Made by a program: the position numbers and the translations under genes
Notes under the pieces: generated by a model
Database searches by the model: none
Told to the model about the DNA's origin: nothing
What the model saw: the letters and a program-made list of their open reading frames with translations, nothing else
Part shown: positions 1 through 9,243 of the stretch, one piece after another
Numbering within the stretch: the first letter of the stretch is position 1
Layout of the letters: each line of letters begins with the position of its first letter
Source of the DNA: Gnetum montanum
Taxonomy: Eukaryota > Streptophyta > Gnetopsida > Gnetales > Gnetaceae
Reading direction: 5' to 3'
Length of the DNA stretch: 40,658 bases
NCBI GenBank assembly: GCA_015680685.1
Contig: MNCI01004095.1
Coordinates: 1 to 40,658, forward strand

Positions 1-656
1 ATGATATGGTACATTAGTCTTTCCTTGGAGAACTCATGGCCTGGATAGTTGTTTAACAATACATAATATCTTTCTAAGGCCATGTCCAAGGGTTCATGTT
101 ATGCTTGTTTCCACTCTTGGATTTTTTTCCTCAAGGCTGATACTCTTACGTAGGTTTGATATCTTTCATTAAAAAGTTCTACCATTGTTGGTCAACGTCG
201 TATTGAATTTGGTTTTAATGATCTATACCATACTTTTTCTTGGCCAACGAGTGTCATCGAGAAGAGCTTCAGTTTTTTCCAACAGTTATCAATGTTGTTC
301 CATGCGCAGGAATCATAGAAGGCTTGTAAATGTTGATGCGGATCTAAGTCATAGCCTCCTGAGAAATTAGGGAAGTTGTTTAAATCGAGCCTGGGTAGAT
401 GGCTCTCTTTACGATGCCTACGGGAGATTCGAACAACGTCTTGTATTTGCGTTAGGCTTGCAGTGGCCAGTGTAGGTCCATTGTCATCGGGTAAGTTATG
501 CTTTCGTGTGTTGGGATGACGTTGCCTTTGTTTATGTTTATAAGAAACCCCCACTTCAGGTTGCATACTCCAATCTTCATTGTCATATAGTTCATTGGTT
601 CTCCAATGAACTTCCTCACTAGGTGTGGCATTATCGTAGTCTTGTAGGAGAGGCAT
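1..656 (-). pseudogene. LTR-retrotransposon gag remnant (runs off left edge)
   Basis: A minus-strand reading frame starts at the ATG at 656 and resembles the N-terminal half of a plant Ty3/gypsy gag protein. Near residues 97-120 it has the typical pattern F-x-G-x-x-x-x-D-P-x-x-H-L-x-x-F, followed by LKLFSMTLVGQEKVWYRSL. The frame is broken by TGA at 192-194, where gag proteins usually have Trp, and by TAA at 99-101. Beyond these the same frame still reads gag-like residues (ALERYYVLLNNYPGH) to the window edge. The start lies 123 nt inside the primer-binding site of the adjacent LTR, as expected for gag. The family is known; the clade (Athila/Tat-like) is inferred from the tRNA-Asp-type primer site. 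The copy is not functional. Confidence 0.8.
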
Positions 657-778
657 GGTTGTGAAACTGTATGTGAATTTATATGTGACTTTTTATAATT
701 ATTTCTTCCTAAAAGATATATCGTTAATTCCTATACAACGACCTTGTATGATATAACTAATCTAGATAACTAGCATTG

Positions 779-796
779 TCCCCGGCAACGGTGCCA
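779..796 (-). promoter_or_regulatory. Primer-binding site, tRNA-Asp type
   Basis: Read on the minus strand this is TGGCACCGTTGCCGGGGA, one base different from the tRNA-Asp-type primer site common in plant Ty3/gypsy (Athila/Tat-like) elements. It lies one base inside the LTR end (CA at 798) and upstream of the gag remnant, so LTR, primer site and gag are in correct order on the minus strand. Confidence 0.8.
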
Positions 797-797
797 A

Positions 798-1595
798 TGA
801 TGAGCGGCGAGGTACCTCTACACTCAACCATACAAATATGAGTGCTACACACATGATCTGGTCGAACTCCGCAGATGGACGAGTTGTGGCATCTAGACAG
901 TTAGCCTTAGATTGCAGTTCGCTGTCTTCCCACCTAGACTAGTATTAGCTTTGTCACGTATGGTTTAGTCTAGAGTGAGGTGTATGATGTGTTTCTATGC
1001 TAATGCTATTTCTGAAGGCAATGGAAAATAATATTCACTAAGCTAAGAGAGAAAGGATGTGAGAGAGAGTCTAAGCTAGCCTAAGTGTGATGAGCATCCG
1101 TTCCTCGATTATCTGTACACATCTTGGACTTCATGCACGACTACCACTAGGATTACCAAGCGCAGATCTTAGGTACGCTATTGGGTTACCAAGTAGTCAC
1201 ACTTAAATGCTCATAATCAAGTCATACTCATTCCGTGTTTAATAGGAGTTTAAGGGTGAGAAGGGATTAACTAGGAAAGTAGTAAATAACAATTAATTAA
1301 ATGATTAAGCTAAGTGAATGCTGTAATGATGAAGTAATCTCGATCTTTATTGCTGATCATGTGCATGTCCAAGTACGTCACACTCGAATAAAGGNTCAGC
1401 CTTCATAACAGCAAACACATACTCACGATTAGTTCATTTCATAATCACTAAGTTTATTTTGAGGTATTTGGGCCTTGGTGTTGCTAGAAGACTAGCAAAC
1501 ATCTAATCCTTTTCTGAAGAACACCTTTGCATCTTATGTCCCCAAAGTTGCAAGATGGGAGGCACCTAAGCATTAGTGTTCCCAAATGACCATCA
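798..1595 (-). repeat. 5' LTR of the minus-strand retrotransposon
   Basis: Read on the minus strand the repeat begins TGATG (1595) and ends CATCA (798), directly before the primer site. It aligns as an inverted copy with the solo LTR at 1667-2416. Similarity is easy to see at the outer ends (about 798-1330 against 1890-2416) and weaker near the LTR starts. The position matching the solo LTR's TATA box reads ACATAAGA here, so the promoter looks decayed. One undetermined base (n) is at 1395. The right boundary rests on the terminal pentamer and the length match. Confidence 0.65.
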
Positions 1596-1666
1596 ACAGT
1601 ATGTTTATGGCTATATGGTTATATTGGATAGTTTGATGCTTTCTATTTTATGGATGGTATATATAT

Positions 1667-2416
1667 TGATGGGACGCGATATCACGGTCCATCGCCAGTT
1701 CTATAAATAAGAGGTGGCTCTCCCTTGTTTCTCCATCTAGATCTAGACCTTAGCCAAACTCTTGCCATTTTTCCATTCTAGAGTTAGAATAATTTCCACA
1801 CGTCCACAGTAGGAGTCCCAAAGTGAATGGATCTTTATTTGAGAAATTCTGTACCTGAGCACACGATTGTGTATGGCAATAAAGATGAACTTTTGGATAA
1901 ACCTTGCAGTGCATGGACTAAGCTAAATAGCAATTTAATTAATGTTAAATGGTTAAATGCTTTATTAGTTAATTAATCTTTCTCAACCCTCAACACTCCT
2001 AGTTAAGTGCATTCAGTACGACCGCTTTGAGCACGTGCGTTACGCTTGGTAATCCTAGCAACGAATGGCGTTCGGTAATCCCAAATGGTTGCATTGGTTC
2101 AGGGTGTGAACGGCAAGTGGGATGGATACTGATGCTAGGCATTAGAACTTAGTTAGTTAAAGTTAGTTACTTAGTCTCTTCACCCTTTCCCTCATTAGCA
2201 TAGGTGATAAAAGATAAAAGACATAAAAATCACATACCTTAGACTTACTTAACCATACAATCGTGACAAATACAAGTAAGTCTGGAAAGACAACGAATGA
2301 TTAACCTTAGGTGTTCCATAAGGCGTGTAGGCACTTAGTCTACGGAGTTCGATCGGATCACGCGTGTAACACTCGTATTTATATAGTTGAGTGTAGGGGT
2401 ACCTCGCCACTCATCA
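1667..2416 (+). repeat. Solo LTR with target-site duplication
   Basis: This 750-bp sequence begins TGATG and ends CATCA. It is flanked on both sides by the pentamer TATAT (1662-1666 and 2417-2421), consistent with a 5-bp target-site duplication, although the flanks are TA-rich. A TATA box, CTATAAATAA, is at 1701-1710, close behind the LTR start. No primer site or gag follows the right end, so this is a solo LTR rather than the end of a complete element. It is the same family as the LTR at 798-1595 and in opposite orientation. Confidence 0.7.
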
Positions 2417-2421
2417 TATAT

Positions 2422-2741
2422 ATAGTTGACAGACAGTTTGTGTATATATATTGGAGACAAGTTATGCTTTTGGCTAGGATTAATGGATATGAGCCTTTGC
2501 CTTCTTTTCCCACTTGCACTTTCTACTACCATATTTTTATATTTGTTAGTAATTTTTACATATTTCATTGAATGTGATAACCCATTTTCTTAAGTTTTGG
2601 ACATTACCAAAAATGAAGAGATTGTTGACCTTTTGGTTTGTCAAAACTTTAGAGAAAATGGAGAATGTGGAATTATGTTTGTAGTCTTGTAGGGCTAAGA
2701 AGGAACAATTTGACAAGATGATTGAACAAGAGTTGAGTTGG
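2422..2741. other. No gene recognised
   Basis: AT-rich sequence between the solo LTR and a short tandem repeat. Open frames here are short, show no known motif and overlap on both strands. Nothing identifiable is seen. Confidence 0.5.
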
Positions 2742-2800
2742 GATGACAAACGAGAGCTAGGATGACAAAACGAGAGCTAAGATGACAAGATGAGAGCTAG
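2742..2800. repeat. Short tandem repeat, three 19-20 bp units
   Basis: Three adjacent copies of a unit reading GATGACAAAACGAGAGCTAG with small changes: 2742-2760, 2761-2780 and 2781-2800. A degenerate part-unit follows. Confidence 0.85.
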
Positions 2801-2879
2801 GATGCAAATGGGATCCACAAGCCAAATAAAGATGTTCCAAGGACTGCCAAGATGTCAAAAATCAGAGAAATGCTTCAAA

Positions 2880-3425
2880 GTTCAAAGATGACTTGTAGGA
2901 CAGATGTCCCAGATTAACAATAGACGTCTCAATCTTTGTAGATACGTCTCAGTTGAGATGTCTCAAGATAGACATCTTACTTTCATGGTAGATGTCTCAT
3001 TAGAATTAGAGGGCATCTTTAGATAGATGTCTCAACCTCAAATGGAATGTCCCAATTAGCCATTTCCTAGTCATTGCACGAATTTCGAGGAGTTATTTTT
3101 AAAACTCAAAACAAAGTGAAATTCTTGAAAATGTGCAAGTAATCTTCATCAAATATCTATCTTTGTTTACTCCAAATTGAATTGGCTTTGTTCTTCATCG
3201 ATTTTATCAATTGTATTTTGTTGTATAAATTGAGAGCTTCATTGCAAGGAATTTGTAAATTGAGTTACACTCTATCCTTGATTTTTCTTCTTTCTTTGTA
3301 ACCTTGTAGGGTTGATGTACTTCTTATGGGAAGGCATCTTTGTTGAGCTTGTTGGAACCTTGAGGAGTTGAGTGTGTTTGTAGTGACGAAACATTCCTGT
3401 GCTAAGCTTATGTTTTGTAAAGGTT
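2880..3425 (+). repeat. LTR-like region with a repeated GATGTCTCA motif
   Basis: From about 2880 to 3060 the motif AGATGTCTCA recurs about eight times in variant form, on both strands (for example AGACGTCTCA, ATACGTCTCA and AGACATCTTA). A TATA-like GTATAAATT follows near 3218-3226, and then T-rich sequence runs to about 3425. Clustered short motifs upstream of a TATA box are what LTR U3 enhancers look like (as in tobacco Tnt1/Tto1), so this could be the LTR of a plus-strand element. I could not fix its ends, a primer site or a duplicated target site. An unclassified repeat is equally possible. Confidence 0.35.
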
Positions 3426-3567
3426 GTGGGACAGAGTTCGCAGCACGCTCACACAGCAATAACGCAAACACTCATATGAATGCACATGTAATAACATAGA
3501 GATATACAAACACACATCATTTTTATTGTGCACACAACAGGATTACAAAGATTGAAAGGAATGCTTG

Positions 3568-3592
3568 TTCTTGAGCAAGGTGCATCAAAGAA
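3568..3592 (-). other. Leader hairpin D (conserved 15-nt loop)
   Basis: The 5-bp stem TTCTT/AAGAA encloses a 15-nt loop, TGATGCACCTTGCTC on the minus strand. The loop fits the TGMTGC-NNNN-TGCKC consensus shared by five hairpins in this window. On the plus-strand side it is preceded by GAATGCTT, as the others are by variants of that motif. Confidence 0.65.
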
Positions 3593-3624
3593 TGATCTCT
3601 CTTTCAGTAAAGGAGAGAATGCTT

Positions 3625-3653
3625 AGTTTCTGAGCAGAGAGCATCAAGAAACT
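3625..3653 (-). other. Leader hairpin E (conserved 15-nt loop)
   Basis: A perfect 7-bp stem, AGTTTCT/AGAAACT, encloses the minus-strand loop TGATGCTCTCTGCTC (15 nt). It is the copy nearest the TATA box at 3766-3775. Loop-to-loop spacing to hairpin D is 59 nt. Confidence 0.7.
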
Positions 3654-3799
3654 GATATCTTCTCCTTGCAGACTTATAGACTCAGACTCAAACTTGCAGA
3701 CACTACTACTATTGCTTACAACTTTGCTTATCCAACTTCGCTTATCTCTACTTCAGTACACACGACTATTTATAGCATTACAAAAGTATTATAGACCGA

Positions 3800-5160
3800 C
3801 TTAACATAGTGGAAGCCAATTGGAAGATCTACAAAGACAATTAATTAGACCAAGCACTAGCATGTTTTCCTATGTTGCTTTCTTTGTAAATAAACGAGCT
3901 GAATTAGTCAGGGGTAAAAAGCGTTTAGTAGTTAATTATAAACCCTTAAACGACATCATTAAATCTGTCCAACATCCGATTCCCAATAAAGATGATTTGT
4001 TTCAACGGATGCCACATACTAATATCTATTCCAAGTTTGATTTGAAATCAGGTTTCTGGCAGATCCAAGTCCATGAATCAGATCAATGGAAAACCGCATT
4101 CACAGTCCCAGGGGGACTCTTCGAATGGAACGTTTTACCGTTTGGTATAAAAACAGCTCCATCAATTTTCTAGAAAATGATGGATTCTATTTTTCATTTG
4201 TATCCATTTATTTTAGCATATATAGATGATATATTAGTTCTTAGCAAATCTGTTAAAGAACATATAGAACATTTAAAAATATTTGCTGACTTAATAGATA
4301 AAAATGGTCTTGTCTTTTCACCCACAAAAATGAAAATAGGACAATCTCATATAGAGTTTTTAGGATTAGAAATTTCTACAGGTATTATTCAGCTGCAACC
4401 TCATATTATATAGAGTATAATTAAATTTTCAAATGTATTGGAAAATAAATTACAAATTCAACATTTCCTAGGTTGTATAAATTATGTGTCTGGTTTCTTT
4501 AAAGACATTGCCCAAGAACACGATGTTTTTAATTAGTTATTACAAAAACATTCTCCACCATGGAACGATCGTTGCACTGAGGCTATTAAAAAAAATTAAA
4601 CAGGTTTGTCAAAATATGTCTCTATTATTTCTCCCAAGAGAAGGCAAATTTATTTTAGAAACAAATGCCTCTGAAATGTTTTGGGAAGCCACACTAACAC
4701 AAGAACAAAATCATACAATCAGAATATGTAGGTATGCTTCAGGAAAATTTAACCAAGCCCAACAAAAATATCATAGTTCTCATAAAGAACTACTTGCTAT
4801 AATTAAAGGCATTGAAAAATTCCAGTTATTCTTACAACCACAACAATTTGTTGTAAGAAGTGATTTAAAGCATTTTGATAAATACTTACAGTCCAAAAAT
4901 TTCTCTAAGGTGGCTCATACATGGCTTATTCATTGGAGTTTGTTTTTAGCTAACTTTGAATTTGATAGTGAATATTTAGAAGGAAATAAAAATTGTTTAG
5001 CTGATTTCCTAACTAGGAAATTCAAGTTCCCTAGTCNAGTGCGTTTGCAATGCCAAAACACTATGCAGAACTCAAACTTTGTAAAGGTTGTGATGCCCTC
5101 TAAACCACATTTTTCTAAGGAACAAAGTGCAAAGGTGTGCAAGGATTCTACCCTTTGAGT
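3800..5160 (+). pseudogene. Endogenous pararetrovirus reverse transcriptase/RNase H remnant
   Basis: The block encodes a reverse transcriptase followed by RNase H of Caulimoviridae type. It opens with the RT fingers region (RPS...AFFVNKRAE, then RLVVNYKPLND), has FDLKSGFWQIQV and LPFGIKTAPS, and reaches the catalytic YIDD at 4219-4230. RNase H follows, with SHKELLAI and a terminal GNKNCLADFLTRKF. The frame is broken by TAG at 4171-4173, 4411-4413 and 4534-4536 and by a shift in an A-run near 4580-4600. The first RNase H catalytic Asp is Asn (codon 4664-4666). No integrase is seen, consistent with a pararetrovirus and not a Ty3/gypsy element. An undetermined base is near 5037. The left limit, about 3800, is approximate. 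Confidence 0.85.
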
Positions 5161-6366
5161 GTGGAAGTACCCAAGTTGGGGAACCACGTAAAAATTGTGA
5201 TTTTTGGTGGTTGTAGTTGTTTGAAATTGGGGAACTTATTTAGCCCCCTTTTAAGTTCTTGATCCTCAAGAAATATGATTTTCTAACATAAAAGTAAAAC
5301 AAATGAATCCATTATAATTGCTCAAAGTGAAACCTCTACTATCAAACACAACTTTAATATACTTTGGTACCATTTTTCCTATGAATAGCAATGAGGTCGA
5401 ATGTAATGGCACATAAAAAATATTCATCATGAAGAGTAAGAATGCATTCTCTATTTCCTTTAGTTGTACAAAAGATCCTTCTTCAGCTCTCATTCTCTCA
5501 AAGTTGCCTCTCCTAAGTTTGATAAACATGAAGAGATCATGTGTCATATGGTTGAACCCATGTGGATGATGAGATATCCTTGCTACCTACGAAGGCCAAA
5601 TAGCTTGCTTCTCCAATCTTAACATTATTTACCATTATCAAGGGTTGATGTCCTAGTAGTCAATGCATGATCATCTTCATCTTCTACTTTTGAGGAATCT
5701 TCATTCAAGGATAGGCTTGGGAAGTATACCTTGTATCAAGATTAGTTTTCAAAGTGTCCATATATCTTGTAGTGTAGACATCACTTGTCTTCTCTTTGAT
5801 TTTGTTTTTTCCTTTGTTCTTCTTGGGATTATGGTCCTCTCACTCCTCACGCCCCTCAAAATTAGCTTACTTAAGACTTGTTTCTTGGGCTCTTGATTAA
5901 CTTGGAGTTTCCAAATCAAGAATAACTAATGCCTCATTATTACTAGCTTCATTATTTATTTTATATTCTTGCTATCTATAGCATGGTTGATTCACTTGCA
6001 TTAGATTAATTGCTATACCTCTTGCATTTATGGTTGATTTTACTTATGTTGAATTAATTATTACTAATGTTAAACTAACTACAATTTGCATTTCTATTAA
6101 CTGGTTAAATATTTAGAGAATATAGGTAAAAATCTAATAATGCTTTAAATACAACATGAATTCACAACCTTTTACATACGAATCAAAAAGCATACATTTA
6201 ACTCTATGCTCTCCTTAGAAAGAATTCATTTTGATTGAAATCCTACTTGTTTACCTCTCGATTATTTAGCCAAGAGATTCTTCTTTTTTAAATTAAGGAA
6301 ATCATATATTGATTCATTGAAAATTGATTTTTACTTTCAAGAAAAAATAAAACTGTTAAATAATTA
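5161..6366. other. No gene recognised between pararetrovirus blocks
   Basis: AT-rich sequence of 1.2 kb separates the RT block from the coat/protease block. Open frames on both strands are short and show no motif I can name. In the viral gene order the protease precedes RT, so this is foreign sequence or a rearrangement junction and not a missing viral gene. Confidence 0.5.
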
Positions 6367-8117
6367 CCATGAAGTAGCCGCTAAAGAACATTTATTAGGT
6401 TGTCTTCCTCAACCATTTTGTAATACTTATATGGCAGAATTGAAAAAGCAAAATCTATGTGTAGCTAATATGAGTTTTGGGCAGATTAGACAATTCCTTG
6501 AACAAACCAATAGGGAATTATGTTATGCTCAATAGACTCAACAATTAGTTAAGAAATTAAATACTAGGTTAGGTAAGAATCTTTGTTTAGAATTATGTCC
6601 AGAAGAAAAATACAAAAATACTGAAAAACAAAAATCATCAAAAAAAATGTACAACATGTAGAGGATCTTCCTCTAAACCTAAACGCCAACAATGGAGGCG
6701 TAAGCAACAATCATCTCCTCCTCGTAGATGTGTCAAAAAATATCCAGGGTTCTTTCGTAGAAGACCTCAACGTTTATCTCAATGTGAGATAAAATGTTTT
6801 ATCTGCGGTGGTCTCCATCTAGCAACAAATTGTCCCAACAAAGACAAGGATAAAAAGAAGGTACACTTTATTCAAAAACATAATTTGAAAAAAACACATT
6901 TTGAGTGGGTATCTGATCAAGAATTAACATATATTCCGTATAATCCTCAAAATGATCTTTGTCCTTCTTCTCCTTCTGAAGATGAATATCGTTGGGAAGA
7001 TGAGTCGGAAGATGAATATTGGAAGGAATATAATAGACAGGAAGCAGCTGCTTATCCACCTGACTATCCATCTGACGGAGATGTATATTATTGTCACATG
7101 AATAGGGCCTCCTCTAGTAAACCTGTACAAGAAATAGATAGGGTAAGAGATCAGATTACTTTAGTTGGAATAGAATTAGCTAAATTAAAAACCAAACTAA
7201 AATGAACTCCAATAGATGAATTAACATTGTATATTAGTTTAGATAAACAAGTCAGAGAAAAGACAGGTGAAGTTAAAGCCTTAAAGAAGTATGAAAAAGA
7301 ATTACATGCTTCTTACGATAGTCAACCATTAGACTCTGACATAGAGAAAGTAGAAGAATTGGAAGAATGACTACAACAGGAAGAAGAACAATTACAACAA
7401 CCACCAGTCGTTTTGTCTGAAGCTTTTAAAAGGCAACATCGCATAAAAAAATTAAAGAAGTTTATTGATATGGCTCAACACGAACTAGAAATCTTGCAAG
7501 CACAAGAGCAAGAGGCTATACAAAAAGCATATGAACAAGAAATATCCAAAATACATACGATCAGAATTAACCAAAATCAATCCTCTTTGGTTAAAACACC
7601 TTTATGTACTTTTTGGATAAAACTATAAGGTTTTAAGCCATATTCTATTGACGCGTTGATTGATTCAAGTGCAGAAGTTACTCTAGCTAATGAAGCTATC
7701 ATTCCTTCGTTTCTTTGGGAAAAACGAGATAAATTAATTGTTAGCTTCAACAAAACAACAACGACTATTGATCAGAAATTTCAACTTCCTTTATTAATGC
7801 CTGATCATACTCTTCTACCCATCATTGTAAATGCTATTAATTGGTTATCATACGATATGGTAATAGGTGTAGATAATTTGGCTTTATTAGAACCTTATAC
7901 TATTAGTCAAAATCATGTGTATTTAGGATTACGTGAAATTCCTAGAACGTTTTACCCCGTTAATAGATTTACGAAACAAAAATACAAAATCCCAAAAACA
8001 CAATGGATAGTAAATCAGATCCAACAAAAGCAGTCTGTCTTTGACCAACTCAAAGCAAAACTAATGACTGTTGCCAGCGAGGATCCCACTGCTTTTCGAC
8101 ATAAGAAACAACATTAG
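6366..8117 (+). pseudogene. Endogenous pararetrovirus coat C-terminus, zinc knuckle and protease remnant
   Basis: The block opens inside the coat-protein C-terminal region, at residues also present in the minus-strand copy (HLLGCLPQPFCNTYM). A basic stretch and a CCHC zinc knuckle follow (C-x2-C-x4-H-x4-C, 6795-6833), as expected of a Caulimoviridae coat protein. Next come an acidic linker, a coiled-coil-like stretch rich in Glu, Gln and Lys (about 7140-7600) and an aspartic-protease-like segment from 7656. There ALIDSSAE stands where the family has D-T-G, so the active-site triplet is changed. Stops interrupt the frame at 6533-6535, 7203-7205, near 7368 and at 7626-7628, and an extra base in an A-run near 6645 shifts it. 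The block ends just before RT would begin. Confidence 0.8.
6367..6756 (+). repeat. Left arm of a 390-bp inverted repeat (viral coat region)
   Basis: This arm is nearly identical to the reverse complement of 8134-8518. Both carry the coat-protein C-terminus and the start of the basic region upstream of the zinc knuckle. The arms enclose 1.4 kb with the knuckle and protease remnant. Confidence 0.85.
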
Positions 8118-8133
8118 TGTCATATCGAACTAG

Positions 8134-8518
8134 GAAAGAACCCTGGATATTTTTTGACACGTCTACGAGGAGGAGATGATTGTTGCTTACGCCTCCATTA
8201 TTGACGTTTAGGTTTAGAGGAAGATCCTCTACATGTTGTACATTTTTTTGATGATTTTTGTTTTTCAGTATTTTTGTATTTTTCTTCTGGACATAATTCT
8301 AAACAAAGATTCTTACCTAACCTAGTATTTAATTTCTTAACTAATTGTTGAGTCTGTTGAACATAACATAATTCCCTATTGGTTTGTTCAAGGAATTGTC
8401 TAATCTGCCCAAAACTCATATTAGCTACACATAGATTTTGCTTTTTCAATTCTGCCATATAAGTATTACAAAATGGTTGAGGAAGACAACCTAATAAATG
8501 TTCTTTAGCAGCTACTTT
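8134..8518 (-). repeat. Right arm of the 390-bp inverted repeat
   Basis: Inverted partner of 6367-6756. This arm keeps the frame open across an A-run that is shifted in the left arm. It has its own TAA (8198-8200) where the left arm has a Gln codon, so the two copies have decayed independently. Confidence 0.85.
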
Positions 8519-9243
8519 ATGTGTTAGTTTTCCATAATAATACCATGTTTCCATGGCATCTAGAAATCCAGAGAGTTGTTGGATTTTATGTAATCTAGCT
8601 TTGAAGAAACGATCGCGATATACTCTTCTAGATTAGCTTTATACCTAATAAACTCTTTGATGATAGCGCTAAGGAAAATAACAGTAGGTTGTGAAATTAG
8701 TTGTGTTTTGACCATAGTGGAAATGTGACTCCACCATTTTTGTAAATTACCCTGAAAGTTATACGTAGCATTAATGATGGCCTGAATGGTTGATTTTTTA
8801 GCAAAATCTATTTGAATAGTTAAATACGACTGTATAGCATCTAATACATCCTGTCGTTGTCTAAGCATCTTATTATCCATGTTGAATTTAGGTTGGATAT
8901 CTCCTGCCTTCCTGGTTTGGGTAAGCATAGCACCCTGTGCTGCTTGTATTTTTTCATCGGATTTTGCTAATAAGACAGCTTCTTCCGCTTGTTGATCATC
9001 TATTTCTTCTGAACCATGTTCAGATTCATTTTCTGACTCAGCTTTGTTCATGTGTATTTGTAGTTTTCCTTTCCCTTTTCTTTGTCTTTGTTCTCTTTGT
9101 TTTTGTTTAAAAGTTTCTATATCCCTATGGGATAAGGCTGGAGGAGAGGAAGGGAAAAATAATGAAATATCTGAGGTTGAGGATGAAATAGGAGGAGTAG
9201 ATGGTTTAGGTAACGACTTGGGTGTTTCTAAAGATCCAGACAT
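8134..9243 (-). pseudogene. Endogenous pararetrovirus coat-protein remnant
   Basis: A minus-strand frame begins at ATG 9243, directly after a TGA. The N-terminus is Ser/Pro-rich, then Arg/Lys-rich, then acidic (SENESEHGSEEIDD), a composition typical of Caulimoviridae coat-protein N-termini. The central domain has FQGNLQKWWSHIS and SAIIKEFI, and the C-terminal segment has LLGCLPQPFCNTYM and SFGQIRQFLEQ. The frame shifts near 8620-8630, and a TAA at 8198-8200 ends the second part just before the zinc knuckle, which is missing from this copy because the sequence breaks at about 8134. It follows the movement-protein block in the same orientation. The family assignment rests on gene order and composition. 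Confidence 0.75.

Larger units (their letters stand above)
3425..3790 (-). promoter_or_regulatory. Second pararetrovirus-like promoter/leader, inverted relative to the adjacent RT block
   Basis: Read on the minus strand this region has a TATA box, CTATAAATAG (3766-3775), then two hairpins with conserved 15-nt loops (3625-3653 and 3568-3592), then an AATAAA poly(A) signal near 3518-3523. The order and spacing parallel the leader at 11104-11476: in both, the first hairpin begins about 115 nt below the TATA box. The tRNA-Met primer site found at 11091 is not visible here. It could be the leader of a related pararetrovirus copy or the LTR of a retroelement that shares the hairpins. It lies in opposite orientation to the RT block that starts near 3800. 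Confidence 0.5.

Noticed and set aside
4930-5187. Minus-strand open frame inside the RT/RNase H block
   Set aside because: It overlaps clear RNase H sequence on the plus strand and is a shadow frame.
5266-5547. Minus-strand open frame of 93 codons
   Set aside because: No motif, neighbour or codon signal supports it; AT-rich spacer between viral blocks.
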